NCBI GenBank assembly: GCA_016713405.1
Contig: JADJPF010000011.1
Location: 124,001 to 188,000, forward strand
Length of the DNA stretch: 64,000 bases
From: Blastocatellia bacterium
GTDB taxonomy: Bacteria > Acidobacteriota > Blastocatellia > Chloracidobacteriales > JADJPF01
Reading direction: 5' to 3'
Each line of letters begins with the position of its first letter. Position 1 is the first letter of the stretch. Positions 25,887 through 34,234 of the stretch are shown here, one piece after another. The translations under genes were made by a program, and so were the position numbers. Under the pieces are notes generated by a model. That model was not told where the DNA came from and did no database searches. It was given only the letters and a program-made list of their open reading frames with translations.

Positions 25887-27524
25887 TCAAAAATCTACCA
25901 ATAAAGAACTAACAAAAGGTGACAAATTAGTAATTTGATAATCTTGATTAAAAATACTAGATTTTTCACTTTTCATATCATAAGGATTAATTATTTCACG
26001 TACTGAAAAATCTAAAGCATTATTTTCATTTGCAAAGATCTTAAAATTAAGTGACCCTCTTGTATAAACTAAGTTATACCAACAAACTTCCTTACGTAAT
26101 AAGATAATCTTTGCTCGTCGAGTTAAAGATTGTCTTAAATTTATATCTAATAAATTAAAAGTTGGATTAGAAAAATCTTGTGGGGTAAGGCTTTCTTCAT
26201 AATTGCTTGTTAAATCAGTATTTAGAAATACATAAAATGGAAGTAAATTATTAACTTGATAGGACATATGAAAGCTACTAGGTTTTTCTTTAGTAATATG
26301 AGATAAACTAAGAATCTCTCTTACTAAAAAATCACTAGGATTATTTTCATGTGCAAAAAGCCTAAAGAGACGATTATCTTTACCAAAAACTAAGTTATAC
26401 CAACAAGCTTCTTTTTTTAGAAGTAATATTTCTGCATGCCCTAGAAGTGCTTGACGAATAGTAACATTTAGTAAACCATAAGTACTATTATATCTAGCAT
26501 ATTCAGGAACCAAATTTTCTTCAGTTAATTTATTAGTTAAAATTGCTTTAACTGGTTGTGTTGGGACGGTGGTAGATTTTATTCCCATACCAATTTCTAG
26601 TTCTGTAACAAACTGTTCAATTGTTGAAGTTCGTTCTTCCCTATTACGAGCAAGCCCCGCCATTATTGCACTTTCTACTTCTTTAGGTAGTTTTATATTA
26701 GGATTAATTAGGCTAGGGGGCTGAGGATTATGTAGAAGGCGGCTAATCATAGTTGTTTGGGAACTTTCTATTGGAAAAGGTAAAGCTCCTGTTAGCATTT
26801 GGTAAACAATTAATGCAAAACTATAAATATCAGTACGAATATCTAGTTTATCTCCACTAACCTGTTCTGGAGACATATAAGCAGGTGTTCCCATAACTAA
26901 ACCTGCATTGGTTAAGTCACTATCTTCAGTAGAAAATTTAGCAATACCAAAATCTAAAACCTCTATCCAATCTCGACCATTATCATTACAAATCATTATG
27001 TTATCGGGTTTAAGGTCACGATGGATAATATTTTTGCTGTGTGCATCAGCCAAAGCAGCAGCAGATTGCTTACAAATTTCAATTACTCTATCTAAAGGTA
27101 GAGGGCCTTCACGACGTAAAATTGAAGAAAGGGTTTCACCTTCAACAAATTCCATTACTAAATAAAACATACCATCAGTAGTTTTACCAAAATCATAAAC
27201 TCCAATGGCATGAGGATCTTTTAGTAATGCAGATAGTTTTGCTTCTCTTTCAAATCGTTCTAAAGCTTCAGTATTTTGGGCAAATTCAGGAGGGATTACT
27301 TTTATTGCACAAAGCCGGCCCATTCTTACATGTTCAGCCTTATAAACTGCTCCCATTCCACCTTGTCCTATTTTGCTTAGGATCTTAAATTTTGCGTCTA
27401 GCCAAGTGCCTACTAAAGGATCAATGGATGCAGTTTTTTCTAATGACTTTAGCCTACTACCATCTTGGCCGCAAAAGGTTGCATTACTTTGGTATTGTGT
27501 TTGACACTCTGGGCAAACTTTCAT
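25887..27524 (-). CDS. Ser/Thr protein kinase with duplicated C-terminal domain
   Basis: A 545-residue Hanks-type kinase. Residues 1-25 hold C4, C7 and C18. The kinase domain (about 45-305) is complete: GQGGMGAVYKAEH, AIKVIPPE, HRDLKPDNIMI, DFGIAKF, MSPEQVSG. The C-terminal 200 residues are two tandem copies of an unfamiliar ~95-residue unit, R1 at about 345-435 (LLNVTIRQALLGHAEILL, KKEACWYNLVFG) and R2 at about 445-540 (LLDINLRQSLTRRAKIIL, RKEVCWYNLVYT). I know no named domain for this unit. The stop is one of very few TGA terminators in the window. The amidotransferase gene lies 8 bp upstream, so the two are likely co-transcribed. Confidence 0.9.
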   Translation of the reverse strand: MKVCPECQTQYQSNATFCGQDGSRLKSLEKTASIDPLVGTWLDAKFKILSKIGQGGMGAVYKAEHVRMGRLCAIKVIPPEFAQNTEALERFEREAKLSALLKDPHAIGVYDFGKTTDGMFYLVMEFVEGETLSSILRREGPLPLDRVIEICKQSAAALADAHSKNIIHRDLKPDNIMICNDNGRDWIEVLDFGIAKFSTEDSDLTNAGLVMGTPAYMSPEQVSGDKLDIRTDIYSFALIVYQMLTGALPFPIESSQTTMISRLLHNPQPPSLINPNIKLPKEVESAIMAGLARNREERTSTIEQFVTELEIGMGIKSTTVPTQPVKAILTNKLTEENLVPEYARYNSTYGLLNVTIRQALLGHAEILLLKKEACWYNLVFGKDNRLFRLFAHENNPSDFLVREILSLSHITKEKPSSFHMSYQVNNLLPFYVFLNTDLTSNYEESLTPQDFSNPTFNLLDINLRQSLTRRAKIILLRKEVCWYNLVYTRGSLNFKIFANENNALDFSVREIINPYDMKSEKSSIFNQDYQITNLSPFVSSLLVDF

Positions 27525-27532
27525 ATTTTAGA

Positions 27533-28426
27533 TTAGGCTATTTTATATAGTTTATTTTTTTGTTTATGTTTTAAGGCTTCTAGTAAGAAATTTTCAAAAA
27601 TAATTCGCCCATCTCGGCTATCATTGCGGTGTTCCCAACGAGTAGGCAACTTATTCCAATCTTCAAAAGATTTTTCTAAATGGTATTGTACCGTATAAAT
27701 TAATTGGTTATCAGTTCGCTTAACCATCATTTGATAGGGGCAAAGATAACTTTTTGCCAAATTAACAAAACCTGCTGGAATTTTATCAATCATTAGCCCA
27801 TGATTTTGCCAAACTCTTAAAACATGTTGGTGACTACCTGCTTGCCAAAACCGGGAATTAACATCATCCAAACCTACAAAAATAGGATCATCTGGCTTTA
27901 TTACTCTAACATAATGATATTCATATTCTCTAATTCGCCCATTTCTTTTTTCTTTAGGTAATAAACCATCTAGTGTCACAATGTTAGCACCAAAACTTAA
28001 GCCTATTAATTGATGTCCCCCACAAATGCCTAAAATTGGTACTGTTGTTTTTTGGATAATATTAGCAAAACCTTTTAGTAGTTCTGGGCTGTAAAGATCC
28101 CAATCCCTTAAAGAGCCGCTAATGATAATTGCGTCAGGGTTAAACATCTCTATAACATTTTCGCTAAAATCAGAAAGATGGACAATTTTGGTACGGCTAT
28201 TTTTTATTAATGTAAGTACATTTCTAGTAATATTTTCTAGTGCTAGTCCAGCAATATGACGCTCTTCTCTCAACCATTTTAGGGGGTTAAAGTCTGCTTC
28301 TTGTACTGCTGTTGGGGAAATATCTGATTCAGACTTAAGTAAATTATCAATGATCATTACATTCATTGACTCTACCTTTGGTTTAAATGGCTCATAATCA
28401 CAATAATTTTTCATTTGTACAGGCAT
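27533..28426 (-). CDS. Class I glutamine amidotransferase domain protein
   Basis: A 297-residue protein with a class I glutaminase domain, which releases ammonia from glutamine for an acceptor. The nucleophile is in ILGICGGHQLIGL; the catalytic His-Glu is in VQYHLEKSF, a variant of the usual QFHPE. DAIIISGSLRDW lines the oxyanion side. The first ~60 residues are family-atypical. Stand-alone members can be GMP-synthase-like or gamma-glutamyl hydrolase-like, and no synthetase domain is adjacent, so the acceptor is unknown. It lies 8 bp before the kinase gene. Confidence 0.8.
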   Translation of the reverse strand: MPVQMKNYCDYEPFKPKVESMNVMIIDNLLKSESDISPTAVQEADFNPLKWLREERHIAGLALENITRNVLTLIKNSRTKIVHLSDFSENVIEMFNPDAIIISGSLRDWDLYSPELLKGFANIIQKTTVPILGICGGHQLIGLSFGANIVTLDGLLPKEKRNGRIREYEYHYVRVIKPDDPIFVGLDDVNSRFWQAGSHQHVLRVWQNHGLMIDKIPAGFVNLAKSYLCPYQMMVKRTDNQLIYTVQYHLEKSFEDWNKLPTRWEHRNDSRDGRIIFENFLLEALKHKQKNKLYKIA

Positions 28427-28487
28427 AAATTACCCTCCTGGACTAAAAACATACTTAATTTGGGGTCAATTAAATTTTTCTTTTATC

Positions 28488-29693
28488 TTACTTAATTAAT
28501 TTTTCTACGCAAGCATTTATTCTTTCAATGGCACGCTTTAATATATCTAGCGAAGTAGCATAGGAAATACGCAAATAGCCTTCACTACCAAAAGCAGATC
28601 CAGCAGTTAGAGCAACATGTGCTTGTGTTAGTAAATATTCTGCTAAAGCATCTGAAGTTTTGATCTTTTCATTGCTTGCTAAAACTTTTTTTATGTTTGG
28701 AAAAGCATAAAACGCACCTTCAGGTTCAACACATTCAAAACCTGCAATTGAATTTAATGCTGGAATTAAATAATCTCTCCGCTTTTTATACTCTGCTAGC
28801 ATTTCTACTACGCTATCTTGTGGGCTAACTAATGCTGCTATAGCCGCTTTTTGTCCAATAGAAGAAGGATTAGAGGTTGAATGGCTTTGTACTTTAACCA
28901 TTTCTGCTATCCAATCCTTAGGCCCAAGTGCATAACCAAGTCGCCAGCCTGTCATTGCATAAGTCTTAGAAAATGAACCACATATTAGTGTATTAGCTCT
29001 TAAATCTTCTCTTAAACTTGCTGCTGAAAAGGGTCTTTCTGGAGGATAAACAAATTGGTAATAACACTCATCTGATAATAACCAAATATTGTTTTTTGCT
29101 GCCAGTTCTGCAATAGCTACAAATTCTTTTTGGTCAATAACTCTTCCTGATGGATTAGATGGCGAATTAAGAATTAATAGTTTAGTACGAGGGCTAATAT
29201 AATTAGCAACCATTTCTTTAGTTAACTGGAAATTATTGATTTCAGTGTCAATAATTACAGTTTTTCCTTGGGCGAGAGTAACAATTTCAGGAAAAGTTAC
29301 CCAATAAGGAGCAGGTAGTAATACTTCATCGCCTGGATTAATCAATGTCAAAATAGCATTAAAAATAGCTTGTTTTCCACCAGCCGACACCACTATTTCA
29401 GAAGGATGATATTCTGTATTAGTTTCCTGGCTAAAATACTTAATAATCGCATCTTTTATTTCTTTAGTTCCTGCCGCGGGGGTGTAACGAGTGAAATTGT
29501 CAGTTATTGCTTGATGGGCTGCTTGTTTAATATGTTCTGGAGTATTAAAGTCTGGCTCACCTGCGCCTAGATCAATTACATCATATCCAGCACGACGCAA
29601 ACTATCCGCCTTTTGCAATACGGCTAAAGTAGATGATGCCGACATTTTTGCAACACGTGTGGAAGGAACAAACTTAGAAATACTTGAGGACAT
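28488..29693 (-). CDS. Class I PLP aminotransferase (aspartate aminotransferase type)
   Basis: Cytosolic 401-residue fold-type-I aminotransferase, Ib subgroup. Features: DLGAGEPDFNTPEHI at the N terminus, SAGGKQAIFNA (PLP phosphate), LNSPSNPSGRV, DECYYQFVY (Asp to the pyridine N), the Schiff-base Lys in CGSFSKTYAMTGWRLGY, and the substrate Arg in LRISYATS near the end. The subgroup includes aspartate/prephenate aminotransferases, and the exact amino acid specificity is not fixed by these motifs. It lies 23 bp downstream of coaD on the same strand, without functional relation. Confidence 0.9.
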   Translation of the reverse strand: MSSSISKFVPSTRVAKMSASSTLAVLQKADSLRRAGYDVIDLGAGEPDFNTPEHIKQAAHQAITDNFTRYTPAAGTKEIKDAIIKYFSQETNTEYHPSEIVVSAGGKQAIFNAILTLINPGDEVLLPAPYWVTFPEIVTLAQGKTVIIDTEINNFQLTKEMVANYISPRTKLLILNSPSNPSGRVIDQKEFVAIAELAAKNNIWLLSDECYYQFVYPPERPFSAASLREDLRANTLICGSFSKTYAMTGWRLGYALGPKDWIAEMVKVQSHSTSNPSSIGQKAAIAALVSPQDSVVEMLAEYKKRRDYLIPALNSIAGFECVEPEGAFYAFPNIKKVLASNEKIKTSDALAEYLLTQAHVALTAGSAFGSEGYLRISYATSLDILKRAIERINACVEKLIK

Positions 29694-29716
29694 TAATTTA
29701 ACCTTTCAAAATAAAC

Positions 29717-30214
29717 TTAAGTATTTTTTTTAGCTTGAAGCTTTTCTTTCATTTTTTCTTCAACTAAACTAGGCACAAGTCCAGTAATTGAGCCATTTAA
29801 CATAAAAACTTCTTTGACTAGTCGGGAACTTAAATAGCTGTAATCTTCAGCCGCCATCATAAAAACAGTCTCAATATTAGGTGCTAATCGTCTATTCATT
29901 AGTGCCATTTGTAGTTCATATTCATAATCAGAAACGGCTCTTATCCCTCTAACAATACAATCAGCTTGTTGAGATTGTGCATAATTAACAAGTAGACCAT
30001 TAAAAGTATCTACTCTAACTTGAGGCCAATCTGCTACAACAGCGCGAATAATTTCTATTCGCTCATCAAAGTTAAAAAGAGGTGTTTTTTGTGAATTTAC
30101 TAAAACCCCAATAATTACTTCATCAAAAAGCTTAGAGCTACGCTCAATAATGTCTAAATGACCATTAGTAATGGGGTCAAATGATCCAGGATAAATTGCC
30201 CGACGCATACGCAT
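29717..30214 (-). CDS. coaD: Phosphopantetheine adenylyltransferase
   Basis: Transfers AMP from ATP to 4'-phosphopantetheine, the penultimate step of coenzyme A synthesis; hexameric in other bacteria. The 165-residue length is normal. YPGSFDPITNGHLDII has the nucleotidyltransferase TxGH motif, GIRAVSDYEYELQMALMNRR is the hallmark substrate segment, and EDYSYLSSRLVKEV the ISSS-like adenylate-binding motif. Two ATG codons (30214 and 30208) are possible; homologues usually start close to MRRAIYPGSF, favouring the second. Confidence 0.95.
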   Translation of the reverse strand: MRMRRAIYPGSFDPITNGHLDIIERSSKLFDEVIIGVLVNSQKTPLFNFDERIEIIRAVVADWPQVRVDTFNGLLVNYAQSQQADCIVRGIRAVSDYEYELQMALMNRRLAPNIETVFMMAAEDYSYLSSRLVKEVFMLNGSITGLVPSLVEEKMKEKLQAKKNT

Positions 30215-30326
30215 AATCTTTAATTTTGATTTTTGGTAGGATTAAATTTTGAGTGCTATAGCAATTGGTCATTGTGCCAGCAGCATTACTAAACTGTCAA
30301 TTTGTCTTTGCTTATCGCTAGAAATA

Positions 30327-31493
30327 TTACTTAAATGGTAAGTCTAGTATGATTGGGTTGTGATCGGAAATTCCTTCTCCAAAACTAAAATTGAGTATTG
30401 ATAAAGTTTGCCCAAAATGAGGTGCAAAAACATAAGGTTGCTTACTATCTGTTGGGTCAGTAAAGTTTGGAGGCTTAATAAATATCCAATCAAGCTTAAA
30501 TTTGCCTATAGGCCCAATTTTACGTTTAACTTGATAAGTTTCTACAAAACCTTTAGTACTTCGTTGGTTTGAATTTGCTAATGTGCCTGCCTTCCTATCA
30601 AAAGAGCGTGTTTTATCACCTCGAAGATCAAATGCTCCTTTATCATCAAAACGAAATTCTTCTAAAAGGGTAAAAAATTCTGCTTCTGGATTTGGAGAGA
30701 TAAATCTAACACTTTTAACTGTTGGATCTAAATGGGTTCGACTTAATTTAATTGCTCCTCCAAAAGCATCTAAAATTAAACCTACACCTGTTGCATACTT
30801 AAAGCCTTGTTTAACCCAAAATTCTTCATCACCAACTCGGTTTTTTAGCTCTTTTAAGATAGAAGTAGGTGTAGCATCTGAAGTAGAAGTATTCATATCA
30901 CCAGCAAAAATTACTGGGTGTTTAATATTTCTTAGCCTCCCTAAAAGTTCTTCTAGTTGCTTGGCACGGTTTTCAGGCTTAGTTTTTGATTCAAGATGTG
31001 TTGCAACGATAACTGCTTTGCCTGTTGGGATAGCCTCATCAACAATCTCGGCTATTAAAGTTGTTCTACCACCACGACGGATTTCACGATGAATTTTTTC
31101 TAAAAAAACAGTTTCGCTAGCTTTTCGTTTTCCTTTTTCTATAAAACTGGTAGCTTTTTTTTCCTCCTCATACCAATCATGAGCTTGATATGTAAATGGT
31201 ATAAGCTGAACATTTTCAAGACGATAGCGACTAAGAATAGCTGTCCCGTGCAAGCCTTTATAAAGATTTTTATCTACTTGGATATTTTTTACTAACTCGC
31301 TTCTATCTGGTTCTGGAATATCTTCAAACTTTTCTGTCCCTAAACTAATTGGATCTATTTCTACAAACTCAACTCCATAGGCATAATTCATTTTAAGTGT
31401 TGTGCCTAGTCGTTCAACCACATTATTATATTTGGTACGCTTTACACCCCAATCAACTTCATTTAGTACAATAACATCAGCTTGTTTAAGCAT
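30327..31493 (-). CDS. Endonuclease/exonuclease/phosphatase-family protein, main fragment
   Basis: Catalytic part of an EEP-superfamily phosphohydrolase (DNase I / sphingomyelinase fold). Motifs: VIVLNEVDWG (metal Glu), TAILSRYRL, VIVATHLESKT (catalytic His), FAGDMNTST (Asp and Asn) and FGEGISDHNPIILDL (terminal Asp-His pair). The true N terminus is upstream: the frame continues from 31493 back through an in-frame TGA (31551-31553) to WNIERGLNLEAIEL, then, after two frame changes, to a signal-peptide ORF ending near 31911. The whole locus is therefore 30327-31911, about 525 codons, with three lesions in the N-terminal quarter. Either consensus error or real decay. Substrate unknown. Confidence 0.75.
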   Translation of the reverse strand: MLKQADVIVLNEVDWGVKRTKYNNVVERLGTTLKMNYAYGVEFVEIDPISLGTEKFEDIPEPDRSELVKNIQVDKNLYKGLHGTAILSRYRLENVQLIPFTYQAHDWYEEEKKATSFIEKGKRKASETVFLEKIHREIRRGGRTTLIAEIVDEAIPTGKAVIVATHLESKTKPENRAKQLEELLGRLRNIKHPVIFAGDMNTSTSDATPTSILKELKNRVGDEEFWVKQGFKYATGVGLILDAFGGAIKLSRTHLDPTVKSVRFISPNPEAEFFTLLEEFRFDDKGAFDLRGDKTRSFDRKAGTLANSNQRSTKGFVETYQVKRKIGPIGKFKLDWIFIKPPNFTDPTDSKQPYVFAPHFGQTLSILNFSFGEGISDHNPIILDLPFK

Positions 31494-31650
31494 ATTAACA
31501 TACTCAATAACTTCTCTACCTCTTTTGCTATCAGCAGAATAGACTTTTGGTCAAGTAGGAAATATATTTTTCTGGGTTAGTAAAACTAGCTCAATTGCTT
31601 CTAAATTAAGGCCACGTTCTATATTCCAAAAACTACTCTTAAAAATTCTC

Positions 31651-31911
31651 CTATTTCTTTAGACTTTGGTTTTGTGGAACTACCCCTTGTTGAAAAGCTC
31701 TGTTATTAACAAAAGGTGTTGTTAAAAGAGAGGTTAGCTTTTTTTGTAAATTCTCAGGTAACTGCTCTTTTTCACATAATTCTACAAGCTCTTCATAAGT
31801 GAAAATCTCTGGGTCTTTATTGGCTTTTATATTGTTGGATAAAATAAATATTAGAAAAAAACTAAAAACTATTCTTAAGGAAAGGGCTAGTAATTTATTT
31901 ATTTTCAACAT
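31651..31911 (-). pseudogene. N-terminal fragment of the same EEP-family gene, with signal peptide
   Basis: An 86-codon frame: signal peptide (LALSLRIVFSFFLIFILS, cleavage near NIKA) followed by EIFTYEELVELCEKEQLP and LLTTPFVNNRAFQQG, the usual pre-domain of secreted EEP proteins of this type. It stops at about 31651; the next frame carries EIGEFLRVVF and a third the core motif WNIERGL, so at least two indels at about 31655 and 31625 separate it from the main fragment. It is not an independent gene. It shows that the intact product would be exported. Confidence 0.65.
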
Positions 31912-32206
31912 ATTAAACCATCAACTTTAGCTAGTAGAATTTGATAAAGCCTAGAGATTATGTAAGAAAAATTTTGTTGTTAGCAAGAAAAAATTGCTTA
32001 AATTAGCAATGATAAAAACACCATTGATTAGTTTATCAGGTTAAGAAATTAACTAGTTAGAAAGGGTTTTAAGACCGGATTTTTTGTCTCCTGTTTATGC
32101 TTCTTTTGCCTTTCTGAAGTTTAGGATGAACTAGTTTCGCTTGCCAGGGTTTTATTGTACACTGACCTATTTGTTACAATCATTCCTTTTTGGAGTAATC
32201 ATTTAT

Positions 32207-32812
32207 ATGTCAGATAAAGGTTTTACACTGTGGTTTACTGGCCTTTCAGGTGCTGGTAAAACCACGCTTGCCCACATAGTTGAAACAGAACTACGCCATC
32301 GCGGTTTGAAAGTTGAGATCCTAGATGGGGATGTAGTCAGAACAAATTTAAGCAAAGGCTTAGGTTTCTCTAAAGAAGACCGTGATACAAACATTCGTCG
32401 CATCGGATTTGTTTGTCATCTGCTTTCTCGTAATGGAGTTGCTGCTATTAGTGCTGCAATTTCTCCTTATCGTGAAATTCGTGATGAAGTAAGAAAAATG
32501 ATAGGTGATTTTGTAGAAGTTTATGTCCATTGCCCGCTAGAAGTCTGCGCTCAACGAGATGTTAAAGGACTTTATGCTAAAGCAATGGCTGGACAAATAC
32601 CTGGTTTTACAGGTGTTTCTGACCCTTACGAAGCACCTCTTAACCCTGAAGTTATGGTTGATAGTTCAAAAGAAACTCCTGAAGAAAGTGCTAAAAAAAT
32701 CATCCATAAACTAGAAGAAATGGGTTATGTCCCTAAACCAGCAGACGAAGTTTATTCAGAAGAAGAAGAAGAAGAAGTTAAACGTCGTCTGGAAGAATTA
32801 GGTTATTTTTAA
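32207..32812 (+). CDS. cysC: Adenylylsulfate (APS) kinase with acidic LGY tail
   Basis: Phosphorylates adenosine 5'-phosphosulfate to PAPS, the sulfate donor for sulfotransferases or reduction. From the ATG at 32207 (201 residues; an open extension to a TTG at 32141 looks non-coding). Motifs: FTGLSGAGKTT (P-loop), LDGDVVRTNLSKGLGFSKED, NIRRIGFVCHLL, AISPYREIRDE and the lid KGLYAKAMAGQIPGFTG with DPYEAPLNPEV. After the usual end (about residue 175) comes a charged extension with a Glu run ending in VKRRLEELGYF, not usual in CysC and shared in form with two phosphodiesterases downstream. No ATP sulfurylase or sulfotransferase is in the window. Confidence 0.9.
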   Translation: MSDKGFTLWFTGLSGAGKTTLAHIVETELRHRGLKVEILDGDVVRTNLSKGLGFSKEDRDTNIRRIGFVCHLLSRNGVAAISAAISPYREIRDEVRKMIGDFVEVYVHCPLEVCAQRDVKGLYAKAMAGQIPGFTGVSDPYEAPLNPEVMVDSSKETPEESAKKIIHKLEEMGYVPKPADEVYSEEEEEEVKRRLEELGYF

Positions 32813-32848
32813 GTAAGGTTTTATGTTAAGTAATTTGGAGTTGTAATA

Positions 32849-33400
32849 ATGGGTATTTTAGACCGATTAAGATCTTTAGGAAAATCACAGCCAGAAGTAA
32901 AAGAAAAAAAAGTAGTTTTATTAGGATTAGACGGTACACCTTACACTTTGCTTAAGCAATTTTGTGCAGATGGCACAATGCCAAACCTAGCTAAAATTGC
33001 TGCTAACAGTAGTTTAAGGCAAATGGATGTTTCTATTCCTGAAGTTTCTTCTACTTCCTGGACTTGTTTTTATACAGGAATGAATCCTGCACAACATGGG
33101 ATTTTTGGCTTTTTAGACCTACAGCCTAATAGCTATAAAATCTATTTTCCTAATTCTAAAAGCGTTAAAGTTCCTGCTCTTTGGGATGTGCTTGGTAATT
33201 ATGGCAAACGTTCAGTAGTAATCAACGTGCCGGAAACTTACCCGGCTAAACCATTAAATGGAGTTTTGATTTCTGGGTTTGTAGCGACAGACTTAAAGAA
33301 AGCTACTTACCCTCCAGAACTCTACCCAACGCTTATGGAATTGCAATATAGACTTGATCCAGATGCTCAAAAGCCCGCGAGTCTAAAGACGTTTTCTTAG
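32849..33400 (+). CDS. Alkaline-phosphatase-superfamily phosphodiesterase 1, N-terminal part (frameshifted)
   Basis: N-terminal part of a type I phosphodiesterase / nucleotide pyrophosphatase-like enzyme. LLGLDGTPYTLL holds the first metal Asp; SIPEVSSTSWTCFYTG holds the Ser/Thr nucleophile followed by NPAQHGIFGF; RSVVINVPETYPAKP follows. The frame breaks near 33370: one A missing from CAAAAG gives DAQKAREYSKD-like continuation (A-R-E-S-K-D-V-F-L-A-D-I-Y) and joins it to the next entry, for ~453 residues in total. First of three related genes, 36 bp after cysC. Confidence 0.8.
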   Translation: MGILDRLRSLGKSQPEVKEKKVVLLGLDGTPYTLLKQFCADGTMPNLAKIAANSSLRQMDVSIPEVSSTSWTCFYTGMNPAQHGIFGFLDLQPNSYKIYFPNSKSVKVPALWDVLGNYGKRSVVINVPETYPAKPLNGVLISGFVATDLKKATYPPELYPTLMELQYRLDPDAQKPASLKTFS

Positions 33401-33414
33401 CAGATATTTATGAT

Positions 33415-34209
33415 GTGTTTGAGAAACGTCGTAAAACCATTTTACAACTCTTTGACCAAGAAAAATGGTCGTTATTTATTGGTACAGTTACAGAAACCGA
33501 CCGATTACATCACTTTATGTGGGATGCTTTAGTTAATCCTAATCATCCATATCATAGCGGTTTTATTGAGTTTTATCGTCGGGTAGATAAATTAATTGGT
33601 GAAGTTTATGATAGACTAGATAATAATACTACTTTTATGATGTGTTCTGATCATGGCTTTACTAGTCTTGACCAACAGGTTTACTTAAATTATTGGTTAA
33701 AGCAAAACGGTTACTTAAATTTTACTTCTGAGCAACCAAAGTCAGTAGAGGAAATAGGCCCAGGTAGCCGAGCATTTGCCCTTGATCCTACCCGTATCTA
33801 TATCAATCTAAAGGGTAAATACCCACAAGGCACAGTTGAACCTGGTGCAGAATATGAAAGACTTCGTGCAGAACTTGCAGCAGGATTAAAGGAAATTTCC
33901 TCTAATGGTAAAACTGCAATTAAGAAAGTTTTTATGAAAGAAGATGTTTTTCAAGGCCCACTTATGGATCAAGCACCAGATTTAATAGTGTTGTCCAACT
34001 ATGGTTTTGATATGAAAGGTGCTACCAATAAACAAACTTTGATGGATAAAGAAATTTTTACTGGTATGCACACCCAGGACGATGCCCATTTTTTAATTAA
34101 CCGTAAAGATATTAAAGATAAAAAACCGCATATTTGTGATATTGCTCCTACAATTATGAAAGAATTAGGGGTAGCAATTCCTAGTGAAATCACAGGTGTA
34201 GCACTTTAA
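33415..34209 (+). CDS. Alkaline-phosphatase-superfamily phosphodiesterase 1, C-terminal part
   Basis: Remainder of the enzyme started at 32849. In-register sequence begins about 33372. It supplies the metal ligands in VTETDRLHHFMWD (Asp and His), MMCSDHGFT (Asp-His) and TGMHTQDDAHFLIN (last His), then DIAPTIMKELG. Together with the first part it has a complete active site, so the protein would be active if the frame is intact in the cell. Unlike the next two enzymes it lacks the C-terminal LGY tail. Ends 25 bp before the second paralogue. Confidence 0.8.
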   Translation: MFEKRRKTILQLFDQEKWSLFIGTVTETDRLHHFMWDALVNPNHPYHSGFIEFYRRVDKLIGEVYDRLDNNTTFMMCSDHGFTSLDQQVYLNYWLKQNGYLNFTSEQPKSVEEIGPGSRAFALDPTRIYINLKGKYPQGTVEPGAEYERLRAELAAGLKEISSNGKTAIKKVFMKEDVFQGPLMDQAPDLIVLSNYGFDMKGATNKQTLMDKEIFTGMHTQDDAHFLINRKDIKDKKPHICDIAPTIMKELGVAIPSEITGVAL

Positions 34210-34234
34210 TTAATAATTTAGGTAAAGAAAATCT

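Noticed and set aside
32141..32206. N-terminal extension of CysC from a TTG
   Set aside because: The 22 extra residues do not resemble CysC, and the ATG at 32207 gives the normal N terminus.
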